Origin: Pinus tabuliformis
Lineage: Eukaryota; Streptophyta; Pinopsida; Pinales; Pinaceae
Assembly (NCBI GenBank): GCA_031772625.1
Contig: CM062814.1
Location: forward strand, 368,351,781 to 368,415,780
Length of the DNA: 64,000 nucleotides
Reading direction: 5' to 3'
The notes below the pieces were generated by a model. It saw nothing but the letters and a program-made list of their open reading frames with translations, ran no database searches and was not told the origin of the DNA. Positions 54,830 through 64,000 of the stretch are shown piece by piece (the stretch's first letter is position 1; each line of letters opens with the position of its first letter). A program made the position numbers and the translations under genes.

Positions 54830-57800
54830 CGAATGAAATGTTGAGTTATTTGCATGATGAATGACACTCTGGATGCCACTATATAACCTGCCTAGCTCCT
54901 ACATCTTGTCAAATTCATCCATAAACCTTTCTGACCAAATCACTTCTTTACTAGCCTTTGTAGCAGCAACATACTCAAATTCTACTGTTGAAAGTGCAGC
55001 AATGTTTTGCAATTTTTAAACCTGACTGAAATATGTTCTAATTATAGTAAACACATACCCTGTGGCTCTCCTCCTGTTATCTCTATCTCCTGCCATATCT
55101 GCATCAACATATCCCTGTAGAAATATATTTGAACCACCAAAGCATAATTCTTGATTTGTGGTACCTCTCAAATACCTAAGAATCCACTTCATTGTCATCC
55201 AATACTCTTTTCTTGGATTTTTCATATGCATTCTTACAGTCCCCATTGCATGTGCAATATTAGGTCTTGTGTAGACCATTGCATACATTAAGCTTCCAAC
55301 TATTGATGCATATGGAACTTTACACATATAATCCATCTCTTCTTAAGTCTTGGGACACATCTCCTTACATAGTTTGAAATGGCTAGCCAAAGGTGTACTA
55401 ACTAATTTTTCATTTTGCATATTAAATTTTTCCAACACCTTTTCTATGTACTCAGACTAAGACAATGTTAATTTGCGATTTTGCATGTCTCTAGTTATTC
55501 TCATACGAGGGATTTGTTTTACAGCACGCAAATCCTTCATTGCAAATGAATTTTCCAATTTTCCTTTGATCACATTTATTTTCTTCATGTTATACCCTAC
55601 AAAAGCAAGTCATCTACATACAATAACAATATAATATAACACCCGCATTTTTCTTTTTCAGATAAACACAATGGTCCGAGTGATAGCTAGTATAACTTTG
55701 TTCAGACAAACTTGACAAATTTTAGATATCACTGCCTTGGAGTCTGTTTTAAGCCATACAATCTCTTCTTCAATTTGCACACTAATTTCTCCTCCCCTTT
55801 GACCTCATACACTTGTGGTTGATGCATATATATTTCCTCCTCCAATTCCCCATGGACAAAAGTTGTCTTTACATCAAATTGCTTAAGAGGCAATTCTTTT
55901 GTTACCACTAGACTTAAAATAGTTCCTATTGAAGTCATTTTAACAACAAAAGAAGAAATTTCATTAAAATCTATACCTTTCTTTTGTGCAAACCCCTTCA
56001 CCACCAGTCTAGCCTTATACCTCTATTTTCCTCTATCTTCTTCCTTCAACCTGTTTAAACACATTTATTCTTCAATGTTGTTTTACATGCAAGCAACTTG
56101 ACTAAGTCCCAAGTATGGTTATGCATCAAGGAGTCCATCTAGTCATTCATGTCTTGCTCCCGCTTCCTCCTGGCTTCTGCCTGCATCGCTTTTTCATATC
56201 TTTCTGGTTCACCAGAATCAATAAAAAATACATAATATAATGAATGAGAGTATCATTCAGGGGCTCTACTTATCATGGTAGACATTCTAACACCACTTTC
56301 AAGTGTTTGAGGTGCCTATTGATGATGTGGTTGTTATTGTTGTGGATGTGGATTGTTATAATTTTCGGGAACCTTTAATTTTTTTATGATCTCATCAAAC
56401 ACTGTGTATTGTTTGTTTTCCTTTTCCTATTACTTTTCCTGCATTTGATCCTTATACAAGACATCTTCATTGAATATGACATATTTGCTCCTAATTATTC
56501 TGCGATTTTCATAATCATATAAGAGATAACCAAAATAATTAACACCATATCCAATAAAGTTACATTTCTTTTATTTTTCCTCGAGGTTTTCTCTATGTTC
56601 TTTATTGATGTCGACAAAGGCTTCACAACCAAAATTATTTAAAAATGAGTAGTTTAGCTTTTTACCTATCCATGCGTCCTCAGGAATACCACCATCCAAG
56701 GAACTTGAAGGTCATATGTTTATTATATAAAAAATATTATATACAACATCTGCCCAAAATTTTAAGGGAAATATTGCATGAAATCTCATGCACCTTGCAT
56801 GCTCCATGAGTGCCTTGCTCATCCTTTATGACACACCATTTTCCGGGAACTTTCTTCTCTCTAAGAATTCCATGCTCTGAATAGTAGTTATCAAACTCTC
56901 TGCTACAATATTCACCTGCATTTTATGGTCAAATACACTTCAACTTCTTTCTTGTCTCATTCTCAACCAAAGATTACCATTTCTTGAAAGTATAAAATAC
57001 ATTAGATTTATTTCAAATATAATTAATCCAGGTTTTCCTAGTTTCATCATCAATAAAAGTCACATAATAGTGAGAGCCACTAAGAGATGATATCTAAATA
57101 GGCCCCCATACATCTGTATACACAAGCTCTAATTTTTATCTCTTCTTTTATTTCCCAACTCTGATAGGTTTTACTCTCTTCTTCATTCCATAAACACAAT
57201 TCTCACATAAATCCAAATCAACATGCTTCAAACCCGACAGTAAATTCTTGATTGAAGAATTTGCATCCCCTTCTCACTCATGTTCCTGAGCCTATAATGA
57301 AATAATTCCATATCTACTCCAATGGAGTTCAAGGCTTAACAAATTTAGAAATGATATTGCATTAATACAATGTACTAACCCTTTCCCCTTTTTCTGCTGC
57401 CAAGGCTCCTTCAGTGACCTTCCAGGTTTTGTCTATAAAAGTAGTTACCTAGACTTCAACTCCCAACTGGATTGTTGAAATTACATTTTTCTTTATATCT
57501 GTAGAATAACTTACCTCCTTCAATAACCATTGGTTTCCATTATATTTCTTTATAAAAATCTTACACATTACAATAATTTTATAGGGTTTATCATCACCTA
57601 GACGAACTTGTCTAAAATATGCTTGAACATAGTCATGAAAATGTTTCCTATCAGGTGTGGCATGGAATGAGGCCCCTGAATCTACCATCCAAACATCAAT
57701 AATGTTCTCTAATGAAAGAATCAAAGCATCTTGCAACACATCACCTGTCACATTCGCTTCATGATTATTCTCTTACTACCCATCTCCTTCTTTTCCCTTT

Positions 57801-58550
57801 CGAGATTTGCATTCTTTATTCAGGTGTCCTTTCTTCCCGCATTCCCAACACACTATCCTTGATCTAGATTTGTATCTTCCTTTTCTTGACTTACTACGAT
57901 TTCCTGAGCTCCTTCTTGCTTCCATTTTTCTTCTCCTAGTCTATGCAATCAAAGCATTACCTGATGTCTCACTAGAGATTTTTCGTCGCGTTTCCTCACT
58001 AAGGATGGTACCAACAACATCATTAAACATTACAGTACTAGATTTAGAGACAAAGTTACCAATAGCCATAACTAGGTCATTCCAAATTTCTGGAAATGAG
58101 GATAGAAATAATATAGCCCTAAATTCAATATCAAAATTTAATCCTACATAACTTAACTGGTTGATAACCATGTTATAATTAATATAAGTTATGAGCAACA
58201 GATCCACCTTCTGACATCTTCATATTAAATAGACACTTTATAATAAATACATTATTTGAGATTGATGGTTTTTAAGATAGTTTGGCCAATGTTGTCATTA
58301 AAACTTATGTTGTTTTTTACTTTGAAATTTTGAATTCCACTGATGCTGCGAGACACAACTATATTGTTCATGGTTCTTTTGTGTCAATAATCTCCCATTC
58401 TGCATCCATCATACTCATTTACTTCTTTGATTTTTTGATCACTAGTATGTACATATCTTTTTGATACACATAATCTTCCATTTTCCTCTTCCATAGCTGG
58501 TTGTTTCGGCCATTAAATTTCTCGACCCTCAACCTACCATCTTCCATCAT
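54830..58550 (-). pseudogene. Copia gag-pol polyprotein, heavily broken
   Basis: Starts at ATG 58548-58550 (MMEDGRLRVEKFNGRNNQLW). Landmarks in order: UBN2-type Gag to about 57930; CCHC knuckle CWECGKKGHLNKEC (57809-57850); protease VDSGASFHATP with DSGAS at 57668-57682; decayed integrase about 57340-56450; reverse transcriptase about 56030-55500 (DVKTTFVHGELEEEIYMHQP; LVCKLKKRLYGLKQTPRQ; YVDD at 55609-55620); and RNase H from 55336 (VPYASIVGSLMYAMVYTRP; DADMAGDRDNRRRATGY). Stops and frameshifts are frequent in every domain. The order integrase before reverse transcriptase defines Ty1/copia. Protein style is close to, but distinct from, the copy at 25199-29109. Confidence 0.9.
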
Positions 58551-58611
58551 TTCTCCCACTCGAATAAGGAACCCTTCTCTCCTTCGAGTTTATTAGCTAA
58601 ATAAACCTCCG

Positions 58612-58623
58612 ACTCTGATACGA
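58612..58623 (-). other. Primer-binding site of the second copia element
   Basis: TCGTATCAGAGT on the minus strand, 10 of 12 to the initiator-Met site, 2 nt from the LTR. Confidence 0.8.
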
Positions 58624-58625
58624 GT

Positions 58626-59228
58626 TATTAGAAATTCATTAACGAAACAATAAAATAAATAAAATATTGCGGAAACACATATACATAAATGCATAAAACA
58701 AGAGAGACACAAATATACGTGGTTTACCCAATTTGGGCTATGACCAAGGAGAAACAACTAGTCCTTCCTTTTATATTATCTAGCAAAATGAGGAGATCCA
58801 ACCTACAACATATCTACTATAATTTCCACTTCATTCTCACACAACCTCCTCTCTCACTTTCACTCATAATAATATTGCATAGCCACAGTAAAAATTCCCT
58901 CATATAAATAGAGGGTTTCCTTCTAGGGAAAAACCATAAATTAACATAACTTCTACCATCAGATCATCTACCTAATGAACAACCCAGATTGACTATGAAA
59001 TTACAAGATTTTACAAGGAAAATTTTCATCTATTTTTACCTTAAGGGGCATTTCCATCAAACCCTCACCAAGGTGGGGGGCTCATAAAATCATTACTTCC
59101 CCCCTCTAGACCCCTCTTACAGAAATTAAATGGGCGGAATTTCTGAACCATTAGGAATAGGGATCCAACGCAGCTGAAACAAAAAACCTATGAACAATCA
59201 GGAAGATAATTAGCCACCACACCCAACA
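58626..59228 (-). repeat. 5' LTR of the second copia element (603 bp)
   Basis: Minus strand begins TGTTGGGTGTGGTGGC. Its end has decayed from CA to TA. Shares GAGAGACACAAATATACGTG, CTTCCTTTTATATTATC and GAACAATCAGGAAGATAAT-type words with 54010-54587. Confidence 0.9.
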
Positions 59229-59433
59229 TTTGAACCCAAGGGAATAATATTAAAACCGATGGAAAAATACTATATGCCCAAGGCATATAAACCCTAAGAT
59301 GAATATTCTAAACACTAAAATAAACATTATTGACAATGGTTGACCATAGTTTATTTTCATATTGAGATAATCCTTGTCAAAGTGCGATGTTTGACCATGG
59401 TTGACTAAGCTTAATTGTGGTTGATTTTCATAT

Positions 59434-59438
59434 CAAGA
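59434..59438. repeat. Target-site duplication of the solo LTR, left copy (CAAGA)
   Basis: CAAGA directly before the TG at 59439. The exact match is at 61290-61294. Confidence 0.9.
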
Positions 59439-61289
59439 TGATGCAGGAGCATTGACTTGAAACTATCATTGTATTTTAGTAGACATAGGGGGTCTTGTAT
59501 TTTCAACACATTTGGATTCCTATGTATGTAACTATTAATGATTTGAGTGGTTAAAGTAGGAATTAATTAGATAAGTGTGAGGATATTTGTAAATGGTCTC
59601 AAGTGTAGGAGAACATGAGTGATTAATGATCATGAGAGAGTTGGAAATCAATTGTAACTCTTATAGGTCTCATGATTTGAGGAACTAGAGAGGATTCTTA
59701 GGGATAAGTAGGAGCTAAAAGTGGATTTAGAAGATTTTCAGGAGTTAGTTCAACAAATTAAGGATCTAAACTAGAATTAGTTCAATAAAACCTTTTTGTA
59801 TAAAGGTAAGCCTAAAAGGCTGAGAGCAAGTTAGTTAGTTAGTAGTTAGAGAGTTAGGAAGCAGGGCTTGTGTGTGCGCCTACGGGAAGGTAGGAAAATG
59901 GAGGCCACTGATCAGAAAATTAGGCCAGAGAGAGAGACTCTTGTGTAAATATATGATTATTAATATAAAAAACGCAATTCTATGTTTGCTTGTGTGTGTG
60001 GAGTAATTCAGTTATAATCTGTGTGTGAACTGGAATATTCTGCGTAACAGAGGTTGCAGGGCGAGTTCGGAAGAATAAAGAGAGAAGAAGAACAATATAG
60101 AGGATCATAATGGGGTGTTGTAATGATTGAAGGTTCAAAGTAAAGTCCAGAAGTGACGGTGATTAACAAGATCACACAGAGTTAAGCTCAGGAGGGAGTT
60201 GTGCAACAAAAAAATAGAAGGATGAGAAACCCTGAAGTAATCTGAAACCACGAAAGAACATTGAAGAATGTAAAAAACAAAGTAAAGAGGTGACTAGTAA
60301 CTGTAGTCGGGATAGAGAATATGGAATGCCTTGATCACGGTTGAAGGCCCACAGTTGTTCTTAACCATCGATTGCAAACTCAGATGTTGATGTCATAATC
60401 AACTACAAGGGTTGGAAGCTTGATAACCTACGTGCTAATTGAAGATCCACAGACCGTCGGATTAAGAACCAGATCGATGACATATATGTAATCGCAAATC
60501 ACATTCGGTAAAAGAGTTTAGGGCTAGGATAAACCTGATATTTGTGATGTTGCGATGGACTATGGACCGTTAGATCAAAGGGTTAATCGAACAGTGGAGG
60601 TTAACTCTCGCATTTCACAGGAATCAAGTGCTAGCAGATTGCGAAAACTGCGATATGTGATGAGCCGAGAATGTGATGGAGCATCGACCTTTGGATCGTG
60701 AAGCTGATCAATGGCGGAGATTGAAGAACAGTGGAAAGGCTGGGAAAGAGTGGACCTGAGAAGGTAATGGATGACGTTTTATTGTAATTGGAATCTGGAT
60801 TTTTAATCGCATATCAGATGTGATAAAGAGTCATGTGTTAGTGAATCCGCGAGATTGTGATTGTGATTGTGATAAAGGGAATCTTTGAGAAATGTGCAAA
60901 GGATGAAGGAAATGTCAAAAAGGTATGGTTTACGTATGTGTGGAATATTTCTATTATGAATGAATTATAATAGAAGTAAAGCGATAAGAAGGTTTACGGG
61001 TTGAGTCCAAATATAACCATAGTATAAGAGTGGGGGTTGGTTATATATGTGCGGGATTAAGGATTGATTAAAAGTTTAATGAAGGGAGAGTATAGAGTCT
61101 TGATGGAAAGGATGGATTAAGGCTAGACCGTGGATTAGTTAAGAAATCATTCCACATGAGATTTATTAAGGGGGCTTTGAACCTTAACTTATGAAGCTTT
61201 GAGTAGGCAAGTCATTGAAATTCCTCGGAGTGATGAGATTATGCATTTTAGATGCATATTGTGGGTAGACGCAGGTTTTCCCTGTGTCA
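59439..61289. mobile_element. Solo LTR (1851 bp) in the satellite array
   Basis: Starts TGATGCAGGAGC and ends GGTTTTCCCTGTGTCA, so the tips form an imperfect inverted repeat (TGATGCAGG / TGACACAGG). It is flanked by exact CAAGA duplications, and the satellite unit closes cleanly across it (CATATCAAGACAAACTTTGT). It contains no internal coding region, as expected for recombination between two LTRs. A TATA-like TATAAAGG lies at 59799-59806 on the plus strand, favouring plus orientation. Words such as GGACCGTTAGATCA recall the LTRs of element B, but the family link is weak. Confidence 0.88.
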
Positions 61290-61294
61290 CAAGA
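61290..61294. repeat. Target-site duplication of the solo LTR, right copy (CAAGA)
   Basis: Exact copy of 59434-59438, after the terminal CA. Confidence 0.9.
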
Positions 61295-62540
61295 CAAACT
61301 TTGTTACAATGAGATGTTTAGCCATGTTTGATCATGATTGAGCATGGATGGCCCTGTTTGATTTTATAAAAAATGGTTGAACATGGTTTACTAAGGTTGA
61401 CCGTGATTAACCATGATTGATCATGGATGACCATGATTATCATATTGAAACAATCTGTCATAATGCAACATTGGACCATGGTTGAGATAGTGATTGATTT
61501 TCATATTGAGATGATCTTTGTCTCGATGCGATGTAGAAGCATGGTTGACCACGATTGATTTTATAAAATATGGTTGATGATAGTTGACCATGGTTGCTAG
61601 GATCGATATTATAAACCCCAAAAATTAATACTAAAAACCCAAAGGATTATAAAACTAAGGGAATAATATTAAACCCTAGGAATATGAACCATTAGATTAA
61701 TAAACCCAAGCGATTGATATTATAAACCCAAGGGATAAAAATTTATAAAGCCTAGGTATATAAATGCTAAGATAAATATTATAAACCCTAAAATAAACAT
61801 GGTTTACCATCATTGGCTATGATTGACCATGGTTGATAATGATTGACATTATAAACCAAATGGAATAGTAAACCAAAAGGATTGATATTTTAAACCAAAG
61901 GGATTAACACTAAAACCCTGAGGGATAATCAACCCAAAGGAATAATACTAAATCCAAGGGACTAATAATAAGAACCCAAGGTATATAAACCTTAAGATAA
62001 ATGTTGTAAACACTAAAATAAAAATGGTTGAGCATGATTGATTTTCATATTGAGACAAACGTTGTCACAATGCGATGTTGGACCATGGTTGACCATGGTT
62101 GACTCATATCAAGACATTTTTTGTGACAATACGATGTTCGACCATGGCTGACCATGATTGACCATGAATGACCGTGTTTGATTTTATAAAACATGGTTGA
62201 CCATGATTATCATATTGAGACAATATTTGCCATAATGCGATGTTGTAACATGGTTGAGACAATGATTGATTTTCATATTGAGACAATCTTTGTCACAATG
62301 TGTCGTTACACAATGGCCGACCATCATTAACCATGGTTGACCATGATTGACCATGGTTGACTTTCATATCCATAAATCTTTGTCACAATGCGAAGGTCGA
62401 CCATGGATGACCATGATTAACCATGGTTGACCATGTTTGACTAAGGATGGCTATGAGTGAACAATGTTGACTATCATTGAGTATGGTAAACATACAGTTG
62501 ATTAATATTGACCATGGTTGATTATCTATACATTGGCTGC

Positions 62541-63865
62541 AAAAGTTGACTACAAAGGTTAAATATCTTTCTCTATGTCATCATGATGACTTTAAATATG
62601 TGCTTATGCTTAATTTTAAGCATGTTAAACATAATGCCTATCAATTATCACGATTCAACGTGATCTTCATGTTCATTATCTTTGACCAAAATGATCAGGA
62701 AGATTAGTCATGATCATAATATGTTAGTGTTTAAATTAACATATTATTAATGTGAAAATTTATAAATCAATGTAATAATCTCTAGTAATAATGTACTATT
62801 AATATTAGTAATATAATAATGCACTCTTAATATTAGTAATTATATTAATGTATTAATAACATTTATTATTGTTATTAAATCATGTATGGTAAACTTAGTA
62901 TTAAAAATTCTAATAGGTAAAACCCTAAAAACCTTAATAATAAACCATCCATATATATATTCAAGTTATGAAATAAGCCTTTTCTGGATGGATAGTTATA
63001 TTCAATTTTTAAATATTTTTATTATTTTAGATGGGTATTTTAATTTTCTTTTTAATTTTAGTTGTTTTCTTTTTATTTTATAATTATTTTAATTATGATG
63101 TTATCATAGATACATGTCTTATTTAAATATTTGTTTTTTAATTACTTTAATTTTATTCTCACCCACTTCATCGCATTAAAATATATCATGCCTTTGAATT
63201 TATTACAAAATTGAATGAAATTTACTTCAAAATATTGTGTTTTTAGGTGAAAAAATACAAAAAAGAATGAATAAATTGATTAAATAGTTGGTTTTTTTGT
63301 CAACTACTTTTATTTCATTTAAATTTAACTAATTTTAATATATTTTTCCAATTCATCTATTAACATTACTTAAAAAGTTAAATATAACATTTCTTTTAAC
63401 GTTGTATAAACATTATAATTATATTTATTATATATTTTATATTTTAACAAATCATTTTTTTTAAATAGCTAAATCTACGATCAACCCAGATTTGAAATGA
63501 TACAAATATTTCATTTATATTCAAAACACCAAATATGAAGAACAACATTTTTGACACCTCTGGAACAAAATAACCATGGCATTAATTAAGAGAAAAGACC
63601 TAAAGGGTTTCTCTGGTACACTAAATGTCATTAACTGAAATTTGTTTTCTTGATATGAAGTCTGAGAATTTGAAAACAGGTCAAAACACAATAAATATTG
63701 CAATAATGATAAAACACAGATGTTTGCTTCTTTACTTTTCTTGCAAGTTTCAGACTTCGCATTGCTTAAGAAATTTAATGACTTCCATTTTCTGTCAGTG
63801 AAATTCTCATTGTAACAAATAATAATTTTCTATTGGCAAAATAGAAAGTCTTTAACATCTTGGAG
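62541..63865. other. AT-rich DNA, no gene recognised
   Basis: Mostly very AT-rich; less so after 63480. Minus-strand frame 63521-63703 and plus-strand frame 62886-63083 (60-65 codons) look like chance. Confidence 0.5.
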
Positions 63866-63970
63866 TAAAAATGTAATTTAGATGTTTTAAACACATACTA
63901 AAGAAAAAAATGCAATTTAAATGTTTTAAACGCATACGGAAGAAAAAAATGTAATTTAAATGTTTTAAAC
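63866..63970. repeat. Tandem repeat, 39 bp x 2.7
   Basis: Units contain ATGTAATTTA, GATGTTTTAAAC and CATAC followed by an AAGAAAAAA run. ATG of the unit lies at 63871, 63910 and 63949. Confidence 0.85.
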
Positions 63971-64000
63971 CATCTTTCCATGGATTTTCGCTCTCACAAA

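Larger units (their letters stand above)
54010..59228 (-). mobile_element. Second Ty1/copia element, full length but decayed
   Basis: 5219 bp on the minus strand: 5' LTR at 58626-59228, primer site at 58612-58623, broken gag-pol at about 54830-58550, polypurine tract GTCTCCACGAGGGAGAT (54588-54604) and 3' LTR at 54010-54587. It interrupts the satellite array: GGGATTATG on the left and TTTGAACCCAAGGG on the right rejoin to a normal unit. No exact target duplication is left. LTR differences and stop density indicate an old insertion, with decay well beyond that of the first copia copy. Confidence 0.9.
50339..62540. repeat. Satellite-like array of TTGACCATGG-type decamers and AAACCCAAGGG units, interrupted
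   Basis: Satellite sequence occupies 50339-50870, 52733-54009, 59229-59438 and 61290-62540, about 3.3 kb in all. Two modules alternate. One is runs of TTGACCATGG/TTGACCATGA decamers joined to TGATTTTCATATTGAGACAA and TTTGTCACAATGTGACGTTG. The other is AT-rich units such as AAACCCAAGGGAATAATATT ending in ATATAAACCCTAAGATAAAT. Copies are diverged, and the higher-order period is irregular, several hundred bases. Open frames inside it are repeat translations. The rest of the interval consists of later insertions listed separately. Confidence 0.85.

Noticed and set aside
50339..62540. Possible CRISPR array or centromeric satellite
   Set aside because: Spacers are not regular and the host is clearly a plant. 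There is no monomer of about 150-180 bp, so a centromere call is not supported.

Overview
The window looks like gene-poor nuclear DNA from a seed plant with a large, repeat-rich genome. It is AT-rich and contains no intact protein-coding gene that I can recognise. Almost all identifiable sequence is decayed plant retrotransposon: Tnt1-like Ty1/copia pol, initiator-Met and tRNA-Asp primer sites, LTRs of about 0.4 to 2.2 kb, and a plant L1-type ORF1. Stop codons and primer-site changes are mostly C-to-T (or G-to-A), as expected for heavily methylated plant repeats. A gymnosperm would fit the density and age of the insertions, but the sequence does not prove it.

Layout. (1) 1-2160: AT-rich DNA, a 58-bp tandem repeat and an unrecognised broken minus-strand frame. 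(2) 2161-8199: a complete non-autonomous LTR element (element A), with 1.8-kb LTRs and an exact ACCCA target duplication. Its only coding remnant is a Gag-like frame with coiled coil, G-patch and two CCHC knuckles. (3) 8.2-15.1 kb: unassigned DNA with small repeats and microsatellites. (4) 15.1-36.7 kb: a four-layer nest. An old Gag-like pseudogene (15094-15938, resuming at 34471) is split by an outer LTR element with a tRNA-Asp primer site (15939-34465). The 3' LTR of that element is split by element B (21568-32344, minus), a relative of A. Element B contains a Tnt1-like copia element (25099-29650, minus). (5) 36.7-40 kb: degraded DNA with a retropepsin remnant. (6) 39955-44929: element C (minus), a third relative of A that keeps a recognisable Gag core. 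(7) 45-48 kb: AT-rich DNA. (8) 47984-50237: a LINE remnant carrying ORF1 only. (9) 50.3-62.5 kb: a diverged satellite-like array built on a TTGACCATGG-type decamer. It is interrupted by an unclassified 1.9-kb insert, a second copia element (54010-59228, minus) and a solo LTR with exact CAAGA target duplications (59439-61289). (10) 62.5-64 kb: AT-rich DNA and a 39-bp tandem repeat.

The most unusual content is the A/B/C family. Its LTRs share TGATC-type starts and, in A and B, GATCA ends. Initiator-Met-like primer sites lie 2 nt (A and B) or about 2 nt (C) past the LTR, and the Gag-like product has a G-patch next to zinc knuckles with no pol in any copy. None of the elements could move by itself now; any past mobility of A, B, C and the outer element must have used enzymes supplied by other elements.
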